Source of the DNA: Coprinellus micaceus
Lineage: Eukaryota; Basidiomycota; Agaricomycetes; Agaricales; Psathyrellaceae
Direction: 5' to 3'
Length of the DNA stretch: 64,000 bases
Assembly (NCBI GenBank): GCA_951394405.1
Contig: OX596343.1
Span: 2,294,001 to 2,358,000, forward strand
In this document: positions 34,377 to 46,506 of the stretch, in pieces
How positions within the stretch are numbered: position 1 is the first letter of the stretch
Layout: every line of letters begins with the position of its first letter
Notes under the pieces: generated by a model
Told to the model about the DNA's origin: nothing
What the model saw: only the letters and a program-made list of their open reading frames with translations
Databases searched by the model: none
Translations under genes and position numbers: made by a program

Positions 34377-37248
34377 TCACTGGCGCTGGACGGACGGGAT
34401 GGGGAAGGCGGGAGCATCCTGGAGCTCCAAGCGCTCGTGCGCCCTCAGACCGGCGAGCCAGAGATCAGAATAAAAGTTGGCAGGGAGCCCTGGGGGAGCC
34501 GTCCGGCGGCTGTTTGCGGAAGTGGTTCTGCGGACCCTAGGCCTACGAGCATTACCAGCCCTGGAGCTCCCGAAGCGGCCCTTGGTATTACCATCTCTAT
34601 CGACAGTCTTGACCAAATCGGTGAGCGCAGGGTTCCTCCATGGCATCTTTCGCACTGTGCGACTGTCGCCCTCACCGTCGCTATCGTCGCTGCTCATCCC
34701 TTCCGCCCCGAGCATATCGAGGCAGCTTGCAATAGCTTTCCATGCTGCAGCTTCCCGCCTATCGGCTCGGTGCTCGTGTGCGATCTCGGATCGCGCGCCG
34801 TTCAGCTAGAGCAACAGGGCGTCAGTAAAGGCGGTCAAGGCATCAATTGGACCTACACGTACCCAAAATCGCCTCCCATTCGCCCTTGATGCTTTCGCCA
34901 GTACAAGGTGTCGTTCATCCACCCTCCTCTGAGCGTCTGCCTGACTTTCCCCCTCCGCCGGTTGATATCTCTTGATAACCCTACGAAGCCGCGCCAAACG
35001 ATCGAGGAAGGCGTTGCGGATATCCTCGCCAAGGAAAGAGTCCAAGCCTATCTGGCGTATCATGTACTCTTGGAACTGGTATGCCAGAGCGCGGTTGTAT
35101 GAACCTTTGAGATCGGACCAGGAAGGGCGGAGTGGATTGAGACCGGGAGTGGGAACCCTTCCAGTGCCGTCGTTTTGATACGCTTCCACAGCCTCGGTAT
35201 CTTCATGGAGAGCCGCCACACCGACGATGTCATTGTCCTGCTCAATGCGGAGGAACAAGTTCATATGGAAGCGCACCGAGGCCTTCACAAGACAATGTGA
35301 GCATTAAATCGAACTGAGAACATGAACGTGATCCTCACCAGCATATCTGTGCGTAAACTGTCGGTCACACGACGAGGGGGTGCAATAAAAAGCCTCGACC
35401 TCCTGACAACTGCAGGGGAACGAGCGGTTCCTCCTTTTGTCCGGCGTGTCTCGTTGGAGAGGACAACTTCCCGGAGTGATTTAGTGAGCAGGACGGCGGC
35501 AAGCGCCATGAATCTCTATATGGTAGTGAGTAAAGGTTGTCATCGAGCGATTTAACGCGTACCTCAGAGCTGCCCTCTCGGAAGGTTTGTCCCATTCGCT
35601 CTAATGCTTCCAGCCCTTCTGCTTCAGGAACGGCCGGAGGCGAAAGAGGCGAAGGTCGCTTGGGCGTCTGTGTATCCTCCTTTTCTGATGGCCGATCGTG
35701 ACGTAGGCGGAGGCGAGGCCCAGAGCCTCCCTTTGTTTGTTGAAATCTCCGCGGTAGAGGGAGCTTTTGGGAGGTGAGAAAGGGAGCGTCAATCCATTGC
35801 AGGAGTGGGCTCACCCTATTTGAGGTGGTTCCGGGCCTGCCGTCCTCCTCTGAGTCGCTATCGTCATGTTCTGGAAACGCTTTCTCAAAGGCCTGCTTCG
35901 CGAAATGTTTCCCAAGGTTTCGCTTATCTCGACGGATCGTGGAACGAGTCTTCCACGGTGTGACGTTCTTCCTTGGGTCAAGGTGTGTATCATGCATCTC
36001 GACATCACCGTCGGACTCGCTACTCGAGCCCGAAGCTGAGAAATGCTACACGCTCGGCCTCAGAACATACCCTGAGCGCAAAGTACAGATGAGGTAACGC
36101 ACCACTTGTTCTTTTTGCTTCCCCTTGTCCAAAGATCGGATGGTATCTTGGAAGAACTCATCCTCGGAGTCGTCCTGGACCATGAGATTTAGTCGATGCG
36201 ATTGATCGGGAGATACAGAGACTGCACCTCGCTCACTATGAATGCACCTCGCTGCTGGGTCGCAGGAACGGTGGAGGGCCCTCCCTGCTTTGAGCCGCTA
36301 GGGGCGCTTTGCTGGTGCTAGATGGAGAAATATCAGACTGTGTACTTATGCCAAAGAGAAGAAAAGAGCTACTTGGCCGGAATTAAACTGTTCTTGCTGG
36401 AGCGTCATGTCGGCGTCTTCATCGGGATTTCCTGGCACCACCTGACACACCATGAAGATTAGAGTGCAGTTGACGCCAGACGAAGGCAAAGCAATACCTG
36501 GTTCATGATGAAAGCACCTGGCGGTTGCGGAACCACCGCAACAGTTTCTCGCCTTTCTGCGTCAGGGGATGCTCGAGCAACCGCCTGCTGAGTCCCCTCA
36601 GCACTCTGGGTCAAGTGACCCCTTATATCCGACAAAACGGCCTGCATCTCATCGGCTCTCGCCTCGGCTCGCAACGACCTCTCGCTGGCTTCCTTGACTG
36701 TGTTCGCGAGGCTCTGGACCATCGCCAATAGGGATGATACGGTAGAATCGGCTTGGGCCTTTTCAACGACCCTAACCTTGGTTGTGTGCCCCTTTATCGA
36801 TAATCAGAACGCGAAGTTCATAAGTAACATAGGCTATTGCACTTACAGCCGGGACCGTCGGGACTAGTCCCGATCCTCCACGATCCGCGTTGGGCCGCTT
36901 TCGCGTTGTGTGAGGGCCATTATGATGCGCTACGTCCAAAGCGTTCGTTCGCGCCAGCGCAAACGAGAAGTTGGGTGGATTTTGGGGCTGAGGATCGCCG
37001 CCAGCGGGTGACTATGGAGAACGGGTTCAAGCTTGAGTGAAACAACCAACACGAGGTCCAGCGTTGATACGTACACCCAGTTGTTGATTGCCGATAGTAG
37101 CCGCCTCGGTACCAGCCTGAGGACCCGGGCCGAAGTTATTGGGCGTTAGAAGTTGGGCGCTCAAACCGTTGATTCCTCCGTCCACCACCGTCATATCATG
37201 GTCCCGGTCCTCTGAGATCAATGGAGCTGCCTGTTGAGAGGAAGACAT
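34377..37248 (-). CDS. Large uncharacterised protein of an Agaricomycete multi-copy family
   Basis: Ten or so exons on the minus strand. The first ones are 37248-37075, 36987-36847, 36791-36498 and 36441-36373; the next is about 36231-36103, followed by longer exons down to 34377. Order of recognisable parts: an Ala/Glu helix (VSSLLAMVQSLANTVKEAS), LNLMVQDDSEDEFFQDTIRS, DVEMHDTHLDPRKNVTPW, RNLGKHFAKQAFEKAFPEHD, RFHMNLFLRIEQDND, YNRALAYQFQEYMIRQIGLD, a basic helix, then AEGMSSDDSDGEGDSRTVRK, MPWRNPALTDLVKTVDRDGN and GLPANFYSDLWLAGL. The GMSSD-acidic block followed by a Trp-Arg motif is, in my memory, a signature of a highly repeated Agaricomycete family of unknown function. All joins I checked keep frame, so the copy may be intact. 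TTTAAA at 37317-37322 could serve as promoter element. Confidence 0.7.
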
Positions 37249-38090
37249 GGCGTCGCTGGAAGTGTGAGAGATCGTTCAAGTGTTTCTTAGTGATAGACCC
37301 TCCTGATAATCCCGCCTTTTAAACCCTAGCCTCACCCCGCGAGTGCTATACTCTCATCAACTCTGTCTCAAAGCCGATTGTTCTCTCCTCCCCTGAGAAC
37401 GCTCCATGTGTTTGAGGCTCAGGTGATCCTTCGATGGGGTCGTCCTAGACAATGGCCCTCTGGTTCTGGGGTTGAATTGCGAGATAAGCCTTCCCAGTGT
37501 TAGCCACCCAGGTAATTGTTTCGTCCAACCCGCCCTCATGGTTAAACGCGCTTCGACATTCAAACCTCATAGATAATTGCGCGATTTCTGGATGGCCCTT
37601 TACCAAGGTCGTTCCAGTACCCAAGCATCCAATTGTCGGTCCCACATGGTACAGTCGCTACAATTCAAAAGTGTACGAAATTCTATTTGAATTGAACCTC
37701 GAAAAGAACGCTCATTTTTCTGTGGCGGCCCCAGGTAGGTATGTAATATCATTTTATCTTGCCTCAGGAGCTCTGGGGACTCTCACGAATGCTGGAGTAC
37801 CGTTACTTAATCTCCCTCCTGCAGCGGCTGGGCACTCTCTGTCTCCTACCCAGTTTCAGCGCCTATTATGAACCGCCCGAATCGTGACGGTTGGCATAAC
37901 TGCCACCACTTCTGGGTCACTAGGCGCATGTCACGGATAACATAATGCCTGTGGCGCTCTCTTGTCATGCCCTCTTCGGCGTCCTGAACTTGTTTTAACG
38001 TTGCAGCGTCTTTTGTCGGTCTCCACATGGGACCAGCCTACTTGGAACTCGCATGGCGCCATCGGCTTACGAACCGGGCAGAGGCCTTGG

Positions 38091-38097
38091 TATAAAT
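38091..38097 (+). promoter_or_regulatory. TATA box candidate of the WD40 gene
   Basis: TATAAAT lies 38 bp before the proposed start codon at 38135, in an otherwise GC-rich upstream region. Confidence 0.55.
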
Positions 38098-38134
38098 GCG
38101 CATTGAAGGCTTGACCCCGTCATCAAACAGTAAC

Positions 38135-40108
38135 ATGGACTTCATAACTCATTTCCGCGCCTTGTGGACCTCGCCTTACAAGGTACGTACGCATCCGAGA
38201 CTATTACTGCGCTCTCAGATGCTGACATTTGGTCGGGGCTCCCAAGGCATACTACTTGAAAGCCCGCCTTTCTGGCCACGACGCTGCTATCAACCGTCTC
38301 AGCATCTCCAATGACGGTCTCCATCTCGCAAGCGGGGGTGAGGAGCTTCACTCAGAACCCCGAACGCCAGATCCTAATCAGTATGTTTAGGGAGCGACGA
38401 GGTGGTTAAGATCTGGGACTTGGAGGGCCTCACACTATCTCGAATATTACGCGACAAGCACCAGCGTTGGGGGCAAATCACCACCCTCAAATGGGCCCAA
38501 GAAAGAGGAGGTGAAGACACTTTCCTCCTTGTTGGCACCGCAAGGGGCCGCCTTGCCATATACCGCTGGACGCCTGGAGAAGTACGCGGCTTCCATTCGT
38601 CTTTTGCTACTGTCCTGATCCTCTATTAGAGGGTGTTCCATCCAGTGGTGAACGAAGCAATTTTCCCGGAGAACACCGCTATCGAAGACCTCGACATTGA
38701 CCTATCGACACGAGTTTTGATTATAGGCAGCGCCCTCGGCGAGCTTCGCTACTATAAGTTCGACAAGAATGGTGCGTTTCCCGCCTCAGTTTCTAGTTGC
38801 TCGTGCACTCATAGGTCACTCTCAAGCACTCAGCAAGCCGTACTGGCGCTTCCGTCTGAAGGACGAAAATGGGTTCTCACACATCCCCCGTTCCATCCAC
38901 TTACGTGACCCTAACGAGGCTCTCGTTTTCCTGCTTGAATCCGGAAAGCTGTACGTGCAACTCCCTGGACCACGTTTCGAACGCGAAAAGCCTAAAAACG
39001 CCTTTCCGCAGACTTTCCATCGATATCTCCCAGGGAACTTGGAAATGGGACAAAAGCTTTGATACTCCCATGTGAGCACAATACTGCATAACCTTGTCGC
39101 CTCGGAGGGTGCTAGGCTAATGTGCGTCGCTAGTGGCCACGCGTCGTTTGCCGTCGATGGACGGCATGCACTCATCGACAATATGTGCGGGGGCTTTGAC
39201 GTCTACGATACGGCAGCATTCACGTCCAGGAAAGCCTTTGAAGTTCCCGGGAAGCACAATCACGTCAAGGACGCTTCTTTCGTCGAAGGAGGCGAGGTAA
39301 TCGCATGCCCCAGCGAGAACGGGTCTGTATACTTGTTCGAGGTGAACGGGTCCGACCCCGCGCAGATATTGCCTCATAACCGAGGTACGCCAGTCATCGA
39401 AACACCGTCCCAACAACCATACACTTACCAGATTCGCGTAGGTGGGGTGCGTCGTGTTGCTGTGAGTTGGTGTGCCTGCTGTTCCGTACACCACAACCCC
39501 TAACTGGTGTCCTAGGCATACGATGACCAAGAGCGCCATTTAATCGTGAGTGCCTCGCACTCCAAGCGGTATGATATATGTGTCTGGGAGAAGCTTGTAC
39601 GTTTATCGACTTCAATTAACCCTCCTGTCCGTACTCAGCTCATTTCAGGTGCGAAAGCAACCTTCTGCGCAAGAAACCAAACGCCCGACGGAAGCACCCG
39701 GGCTGTGGGGGCTCCACGGCTTGACAATATTCTTGATCGCTCTGGTAGCCTACGACAAGTGGGCTCCCCTCGCCTCGAAGGTGAGCGCACTCCTCCGCAT
39801 CTTATGGTTGACCTTACTCAACCAGCCAGCTACCTTCTCAGGTCTTTGGCAAGGCATACTCCGCCATTCCAGGCATCGTCGACTCCGGCACAGTACTCGG
39901 CGTTAGCCCTGCTGCAGAGGTGCACGGCGACCTGGCCACCCACTCGTTGGCCGCGTTTGATTCAGCGTCGAGGATTTCGTCTGCCCCCTCTAGCCACCAT
40001 GACCAAGCTGAGACCAAGAATGGTGCGGCGTTGAGCCTCCGCCCTCCCTCGACCCTCCATTCCGAGGCCGTCTCTCTCGCTTCAACGATTCTCGACTCCC
40101 TGGACTAG
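38135..40108 (+). CDS. WD40-repeat protein with C-terminal membrane anchor
   Basis: About ten exons. The first are 38135-38182, 38247-38337, 38391-38581 and 38630-38771, with exon 5 starting at 38815; later exons reach the stop at 40108. WD repeats are clear: RLSGHDAAINRLSI...LASGG joined across an intron to SDEVVKIWDLEGL; GQITTLKWAQ...FLLVGTARGRLAIYRW; TRVLIIGSALGELRYYKF; IHLRDPNEALVFLLESGKL; ALIDNMCGGFDVYD; ASFVEGGEVIACPSENGSVY; and HLIVSASHSKRYDICVWEKL. Near the C-terminus GLHGLTIFLIALVAYDKW looks like a single membrane span, followed by a Ser/Ala-rich tail. WD40 propellers are protein-interaction platforms; the partner is unknown. I recall this propeller-plus-anchor type as a repeated Agaricomycete family. 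No broken frame was found. Confidence 0.8.
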
Positions 40109-40373
40109 TGAGCAAGGGGAAGGTATATATATTTCCTGTACGAAGGGGAGGGAGGGTATCGTGCTGCGTTGACGCTGTCGATGTTCCTCTAAACAATAGC
40201 TTTCCCGCTTATGATGCCCAAATGTACCATTTTTACTCGCAAACGACTTGAGAATGACCCTCTGCTCGTCCGCTAGACATTAAGATATATTATCAATCGA
40301 AGAATTGAATACCCAACCCACGACCTCTACGGCGTTCCAGGCCATTTACAGGATGACCTGTTCCAGGCAGGGG

Positions 40374-41203
40374 TTAAGCTCTCTTGGCTCTCTTGCCCGT
40401 CGTCTCTTCCCGCCCCCCACTCTCGATCCCTTTGTCGGCAGCCTTCCTTTTGCGAGTTACTCGATCGGAGATCATCCCGATAGCCTATGGGTAGAGCCGG
40501 TCATTGAACCGGTGCACATATAAAGGTAAGCGCCATTACCTCTTCGATCACCTCTTTGTCTCTGTGGGTCCTTTCTTTCTCTGAGGTTACCTTCAACCTC
40601 ATCTTGATTAGTTCCCTCACAGGCCAGCAAGCCTCGTACTGGCTCAGTGCAGTGAACTTGACTGTTGCCTGAATCTCATCATTAAGAGATTTCTCGCATC
40701 GCAAAATGGCTGCTTACCTCTGAGCAAATAACTTCGATTGCCTCGGGATCTTGACGCTGGTACGAGGCCGCCGTGTTGAGCAATTCGGAGCATTCGTTAT
40801 GCACATGTTTCTTTCAAGCGGTCCGGCTTCAATCGCAGGGAGCACATCATCGGGTCAGAACGCTCACCTGCAATCGACTGAACCTATCGGAGGTCCACCC
40901 AACCGCGGTTTCAAGGTTGAACCCCCTGCTGTTAGGCCTACCAGCCTGACCGGGAGGCCTCTTGATCAACGAAATGCCTTCCCCATCCGGGGCTGAAGGG
41001 ATCCTGTTGGGCGCAGGGATTGGAACGGTGGGCGTACCGGATCCTGGGACCTCGATGGTCGCAGTCGCCTTACCAGCGAGGAAGACGTCCTTCAAAGAAC
41101 TGAAGTCAATCTCCTGGGTGATGAGGGGCCGATGACCGAGAGATCGATATTCAAAGTTGACGTCTTGAGTAATGAGAGGAAGAGGGCGGTTGATTATGGC
41201 CAT
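40374..41203 (-). CDS. Small nuclear-looking protein with basic tail, multi-copy family
   Basis: Four exons on the minus strand. The first runs from MAIINRPLPLITQDVNFEYR (41203) through PGQAGRPNSRGFNLETAVGW to a GTGAGC donor near 40868. The second ends DPEAIEVICSE. The third reads ATVKFTALSQYEACWPVREL and LIKMRLKVTSEKERTHRDKE. The last, after a 3' CCATAG acceptor, reads AIGMISDRVTRKRKAADKG and ends TTGKRAKRA at 40376. GRPxSxGFxL with the later CWPVR-x(6)-LKxTS is a combination I associate with a repeated Agaricomycete family of unknown function. The C-terminal KRK and KRAKR clusters look like nuclear localisation signals. An upstream start is possible because the frame stays open to 41383. 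Confidence 0.65.
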
Positions 41204-41536
41204 GTTAGTTGCATTCCCGTTCGTGAAACGCGCATAGGGGAATTTATACCTGGCCGATGGATGAGCAGACCTGTAGGAGAACAAACCTAACGTAGTGCGA
41301 AGGCGAGACGCGTCGCGAGACATATTACAATGCATGTTCGTGGTTACCTTGCCATGGACAAAGGCATCTTGTATTCCTCCCACCTTGGATCGTTGTGGAG
41401 GGAATGTGCCCTCGTGGTTATGGTGGTTCTCAAATTCTTTTTTACGAAATTTAGAGTTCGCGACACTGCTCTCGAAATAGTGCAGATAGTAAGAAACAAC
41501 GGGATGGATTGTTTGATTAAAAACAAAGAAGGGATG

Positions 41537-42240
41537 TTATGACACACTATTCATCGTGACATATTTGAACACATATGGCTTGCATCGCCTGACCTCGCCT
41601 GTTTCCGCCTTGCCTCCGCTCAATTGAAATACCTGCCTTGGCTCCCAACGCCGGGCAGAGGTAACCAGATACGTGGGACCGGCTGTCGACTGGAGCTCGG
41701 CGGTGTTTCGCAGAACATTGTAGTTTATTTCGACCTTGGTGAAAGGCGTGTTCCCAAACTCGACGCTGAGAAGACGCTCCAAAAACGCCGACTGGGGGGT
41801 AAGGGTGAATGTTTGGGTGAGGGTACTGTTCTCTAAAAGCGACGTCAGATATGCTCTCAGCTGGTTGTTATCAGCCTACCTCCCCCGGTAAAGCTTTCCG
41901 GCAATGTCCATTCGTATCCGTAGGGTTTAGGGCCGTTGCTTATGGCACGGACTTGCGCTATCTCGGGTTTGGTACCTCGAGTCCTAGGGAGGTACGGTCT
42001 GGCGTTTGTTGTGTCGGTGCTTTGCGGACTAGAACGACGAATGGTGGACTTCAACGCAAGGGCGAATGGGGAGTGAATACAGACGGTGGCGCCAACGACG
42101 GTGACTGAGATGAGAGGCGATGGTGGGGAGGCTATCCGCTGAAGCTCCACGCGATGGCTCGAAACCTCACGAAGAAACAGCGTGGTTCGATAAACACACG
42201 GAGGGGGCCTCTTCTGAGCTTGATACCGTACAGATTTCAC
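41537..42240 (-). CDS. Probable two-exon gene, product unknown
   Basis: Exon 1 (about 42200-41879) reads TLFLREVSSHRVELQRIASP...ISNGPKPYGYEWTLPESFTGG. A 47-nt GTAGGC...TTTTAG intron leads to exon 2 (41836-41537), ENSTLTQTFTLTPQSAFLER, SVEFGNTPFTKVEINYNVL and a C-terminus RCKPYVFKYVTMNSVS. The frame joins cleanly, and the alternating hydrophobic pattern suggests a beta-rich fold. I do not recognise the family. The first exon may continue upstream through an unseen intron. Confidence 0.5.
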
Positions 42241-43619
42241 GACAGACAGGGTATCTATGAGGGATAAATGTGTTTGCTTTTACGCGTCTGAACGGGGCCT
42301 CACCCGGTATCGTTCCCCGGTAACGAAGTCGTCCTAACTGCTGCTTAATCGTTTGGTAGGGGGTGGTCTCCCAATGCCTCTCCTTGCGATAGGCGATGAT
42401 GTAGTCGATGAGAAGAGGCGAGCGTGTCGGTTCCTTGTGGTCGCGAGTTGCGCAGAAGAGCTGCCCTTGCTCGGACAGGGTTTTGATGCTACGACAGTAT
42501 GCCTGGACGGCTAGAAAGAAGGTGGCTAAGGAAGAAGTGTGGATTGAAAGGAAGAAATACCGCTACCAGCGACAGTTACAGATTCTGGGCCTTCAGACAT
42601 GGATGTGATCAAAGGGTAGGGTGAAAGAGTACCTCCGGTTCGCTGGCACCGTTGGCGATCTGACAAAATAGAAATACCACGGCCCCTTCATCAGTCACGC
42701 TGGAGCTCTCAGACCCTGATCGCCTTCACACTATCGGACCTCGCCTCAAGCACACGCAGTAAGCCTCGTCGGAAGGACAATTATATTTTGTGAGTGGTCG
42801 TTTCTGCCCCCGTCCGCACGAGCTGCCCCGACTCATTTGACCCCAGGCTTAGATGGCTGGAGCCACATCGCCGGCGGGCCTCCCAGATCGAGGCGCAAAG
42901 GTACAGTCAACGCCAACGACCCCACAGCCCACTGGGTTTCCGAGGGCTCTTGGGAGGAATAACGTAGAGTAATCCTGTCGAGTCGAAGGATTTGACACCG
43001 TTTCCAAGGAAGGTGCGGAACGACGAGAAGGCACTTCTCCGAGGAACACCGAAATCCGTACAAGGCAACCGCTGAGCAAGAAAGGCGCCTCCCCGAAGAA
43101 TACCAGAATCCGTACGCACTTTCAACGAAGAAAAATACCGCAGTGGAATGATACGGGACATCTAGACGCATTCACGGCACATTCGGTTGCGTGATAGCGG
43201 TATCCCAAGTGTCCGCCTCGCATTTCGAAGGACTCTGTATTCACCGGTAGCTTCCTGGGAGCCGATCCAAAGCAGCAGCCAATGATCGTCGCCTCGTAGA
43301 GGCCCCCAGCGTCAGCGGGCGTAGCGGCTGGGAAGTGACGTACTCCAAAGTCGAATGTCAACCGCCCGACCTCCAAACAGGACAGCGACCTCGGCGGGAG
43401 CACGCTGTCCAGCACTTCTGCAGACTGTGAGCGGGCTGGTGTTATCAACCGCCTAAGTGCTCCGCAAGGAGGGTCTCGCCAGTCCAACGTCGTAGCTGTG
43501 GCATCGCTTCGCGATCGATAAATCCCCCAGCGGCACACTGCTGGGGGCACCCACAGACTGGGCCCCCGTCATATTGCTTGGTGTGGGGAGGCGCACCGAG
43601 TGGCGCAGCCGCATCAATG

Positions 43620-43676
43620 CCGAAGGGTCGCATCACCGCCGAAGGGTTGCATCACCGCCGAAGGGTTGCATCACCG
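43620..43676. repeat. 19-bp tandem repeat, three copies
   Basis: CCGAAGGGTTGCATCACCG is repeated three times end to end; the first copy has one change. 19 is not a multiple of three, so the copies shift frame if translated. Confidence 0.8.
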
Positions 43677-46200
43677 CCGGCACAGCAGGCCCCGCTGCCC
43701 TACAACTGTGCTCCCCGAAATCCGCACGCAAGCTCTGCGTCGCTAGAAGACGACGTAGGATAGACCCAAAGTCGGACGGAGATCCTGCGCGCGATCGTGA
43801 AGGAGGGAGGCGAGAAAGTTGCGCTTCTCGAGGACATCCGTGACCAGAGACGAGGAGGATCGCAAGTTGCGGAAGAAATCGGTTACGCGCAACGTCGAAT
43901 GGAAGAGATACCCCAATGAAAAGGCTGGATCAGCCTGGCTGATGGCAAGACGCGATGCTCCGGGACGAGGATGAGAACATGGGGGACGCTTTGCTCAGCA
44001 AAGCCAGCTCCTTGTGCCCGTTCGTTGGCTGCGGCGGCTGAGGTGGTGGCGGTGGTGCAGCCTTCAGCACGGGGGGCGATGTACCTTTGTCGAAGGAGTC
44101 CTATCATCGCTGAGAAGTAGCTCGTGCATCCCGAAGCTCCCTGTTACGGCTCTTCCTTGCTATCCGAGGGTATGATGCAGTGGTGCTGCTGGAAAGGGTT
44201 CGAGGTCGATGTCTTGCTACTGAATCCTAGCGAGGTTTCACCGCCTGTGGAGCTCCATCTCGACGGGGAAGCTCTGTGCGCGATGTGCTGTACTCCTTGT
44301 TGGGCTGGCGGTAGCACCGAGGTCGGCGGTTTGTTGACGCTAGACATCCTGCCATGCTCGGCTAGGGGTTCGATTAGGTGCTATCTAGGAGGGCGTAGGA
44401 TGGTTACTGAAGCTGAGCAGGTGGACGAGCAGCGGAATACTCACCTCTCCGTCGATTTCGCTGTTGGGTTGTAAGGGACAGATGCTGGTTGCGGACGAAA
44501 CCCTGGGGTTTGTCACTGCTCCAGATCAACGGTCCTCGAAAGATTGCTTCCGCGACTTTCCAGACGACGCCCAGACCGATGGACACGATAGTTGCGAATT
44601 TTCAGAACGCACCAGCGATGATGGGCCTTCCAGAAGAAATTCGGGTGAGTGGGAGGAAAGGAAGAAGCAACGGGAGACGTCCACCTTCAGCTCAAGCTCC
44701 CCGTTCGCGGTGCATCTCCTCGTGTCACCACCGCTGCTCCCGCAGCAAGGCTGCTCCAAGCGCAACCACCCTCTGGTCGTGACGTCTTCGTGCTCGGGCC
44801 AGTGCTGGAGCGATGAGAAGTTGGAGACGGACCAGAAACATGCAGTTGGCCGGCTTTGGAGGTGGAGGAGAGAACCAAACCACGGGATCAAAACAAGATG
44901 CCCCAAACCTTGCCGCTTGCGTACACAACAAGCGGGAACCAACCCCTCGCCATCGCTGGGACTATATAAGGACAAACCCATAATTGTTTCGGTGTCCAAT
45001 GCTCTGCTTCCAGAGCCCCGTCTCTAGGTTGCGTTCACCTCACACCTGTTTTGTTTCTCTCTACAAAAATCATTACTCACTCTCAGGCGTCGCCACATGC
45101 GAAGCTTTATTCGAAGCACGGCGTCTCCAGCTGAACACACACTCACTGACGACAAACGGCATCCCCTGCATCGCCCAATCCCGACCCATGTCTCCGGCTC
45201 ACCGTCAACAATTGGCGGCACCTGGCGTTCGCACAGCGTCGCCGCACCCAGCAACCAGCTCTCGGGTACGGAATCCCCGTCGAAGGCGGCCTTCCAAGCT
45301 GGGAGAATAGTCCGGACGGTTGATTATTGTTTCATGGGCTTGGGGCCGAGGCAACGACGGGCATAACTGACAGAACCCCCCAAGTCCCCAAGTGTGTGCA
45401 CTTCCGCAGTTCTCTTTGGTCGCACCATGCACTCATCCTGTCTAGGAGCCAATCGGTCTCTCCAATCGAGACGCCTGAAGGTCAGCGGCGACCCCTGGGC
45501 CCGAACAGCTATCGAGCGGCGTGCCAGCGTCAATTTTAGTCTCAGCACCGTTAATTCATCCGACACAGAACTCGCACGAGCCAGCCTAAGAATGAGGAGC
45601 TGTTGTTTGTAGGACTCGTTGCCAATATGTTCTTAGTTCCAGGGCTGACGAATCTTCAACGCGGGGACTCCGTCGACGCGAGAATATGAGCCAGTGGGTC
45701 ACCACAATATATACCTCTAACCCCTCATGAAACAGTTTGGCCGATTTGGCTCCTTACCGCCGCTCGCAACGCCGGAGTCGTACGGTACGCTATTGTCTAA
45801 ACGACGGCGCTTCAAGCCTTGTTCGCCTTGGCACAGCCGGTCCTCAAGGTTCCCTTGTGCTTAGACATCTCCGGTAAGGCTCAGTCTGTTCCCGACTTCG
45901 AGAACTTCTCAAGACGCGCAATACCTGGATTCGTTTGAGGTAGAGGCGGGTAAGCCATTCTAATGCGAACATTTGAACGCTGATAGGCTCACCGGACGCA
46001 TCCTGGGCGCCCTTAACAACTCAAACGTATTCCGGTTATCAACCACCGCCGAGACGGCGAGCAAAGCAAAGCACGGTCCTCCGCGGACAAACCTCCAGAA
46101 AAGGAGCTATACTGTTGCTGGGGAATGTATCCCCCGGCGAGTGGCACGCGGCCGAGGAGACGGCGATACCTGTAAGGAAGATGGCGTAAAAAGAGCTTAG

Positions 46201-46506
46201 GTTATCCAGGCTGCGTCCCCTGTCGCTGACATCCTTAAAAATGAAGCTTATGATACGGTTCCTGCAGAGAACAACGTCTACCATAGCATGGGTCTAGTCG
46301 CCTCCAAGTTAGTCCCAGACTCGCTCTCTTCGTTTACAATCGCTTCCGCTGTAACAGACGTCGTGGACACATCCCCAAGATTTCGAGGCCTGTTGCCCCG
46401 CATATCGGTCGTCCTTGGCTTGCGCTCCCTCGCTTACATCGGGCGGTTGACTAGGTTGCCAATTGTGGCTTCGAGGGTCCTTGAATCTCTCCCCCTCTTG
46501 GCATGA
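46201..46506 (+). CDS. Possible exon, product unknown
   Basis: An open frame begins right after a stop at 46200: VIQAASPVADILKNEAYDTV, then MGLVASKLVPDSLSSFTIAS and a Leu/Val-rich end. The amphipathic, Ala/Val/Leu-rich composition is protein-like but not diagnostic. Confidence 0.3.
   Translation, partial: VIQAASPVADILKNEAYDTVPAENNVYHSMGLVASKLVPDSLSSFTIASAVTDVVDTSPRFRGLLPRISVVLGLRSLAYIGRLTRLPIVASRVLESLPLLA

Noticed and set aside
36180..36330. A 20-bp duplication breaking the GMSSDDSD-family gene
   Set aside because: Using a later acceptor (after TAGTGAG) the exon joins in frame, so the apparent insertion lies within the intron.
38822..39539. Minus-strand frames of 119 and 140 codons across the WD40 gene
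   Set aside because: They are antisense to exons with clear WD40 motifs.
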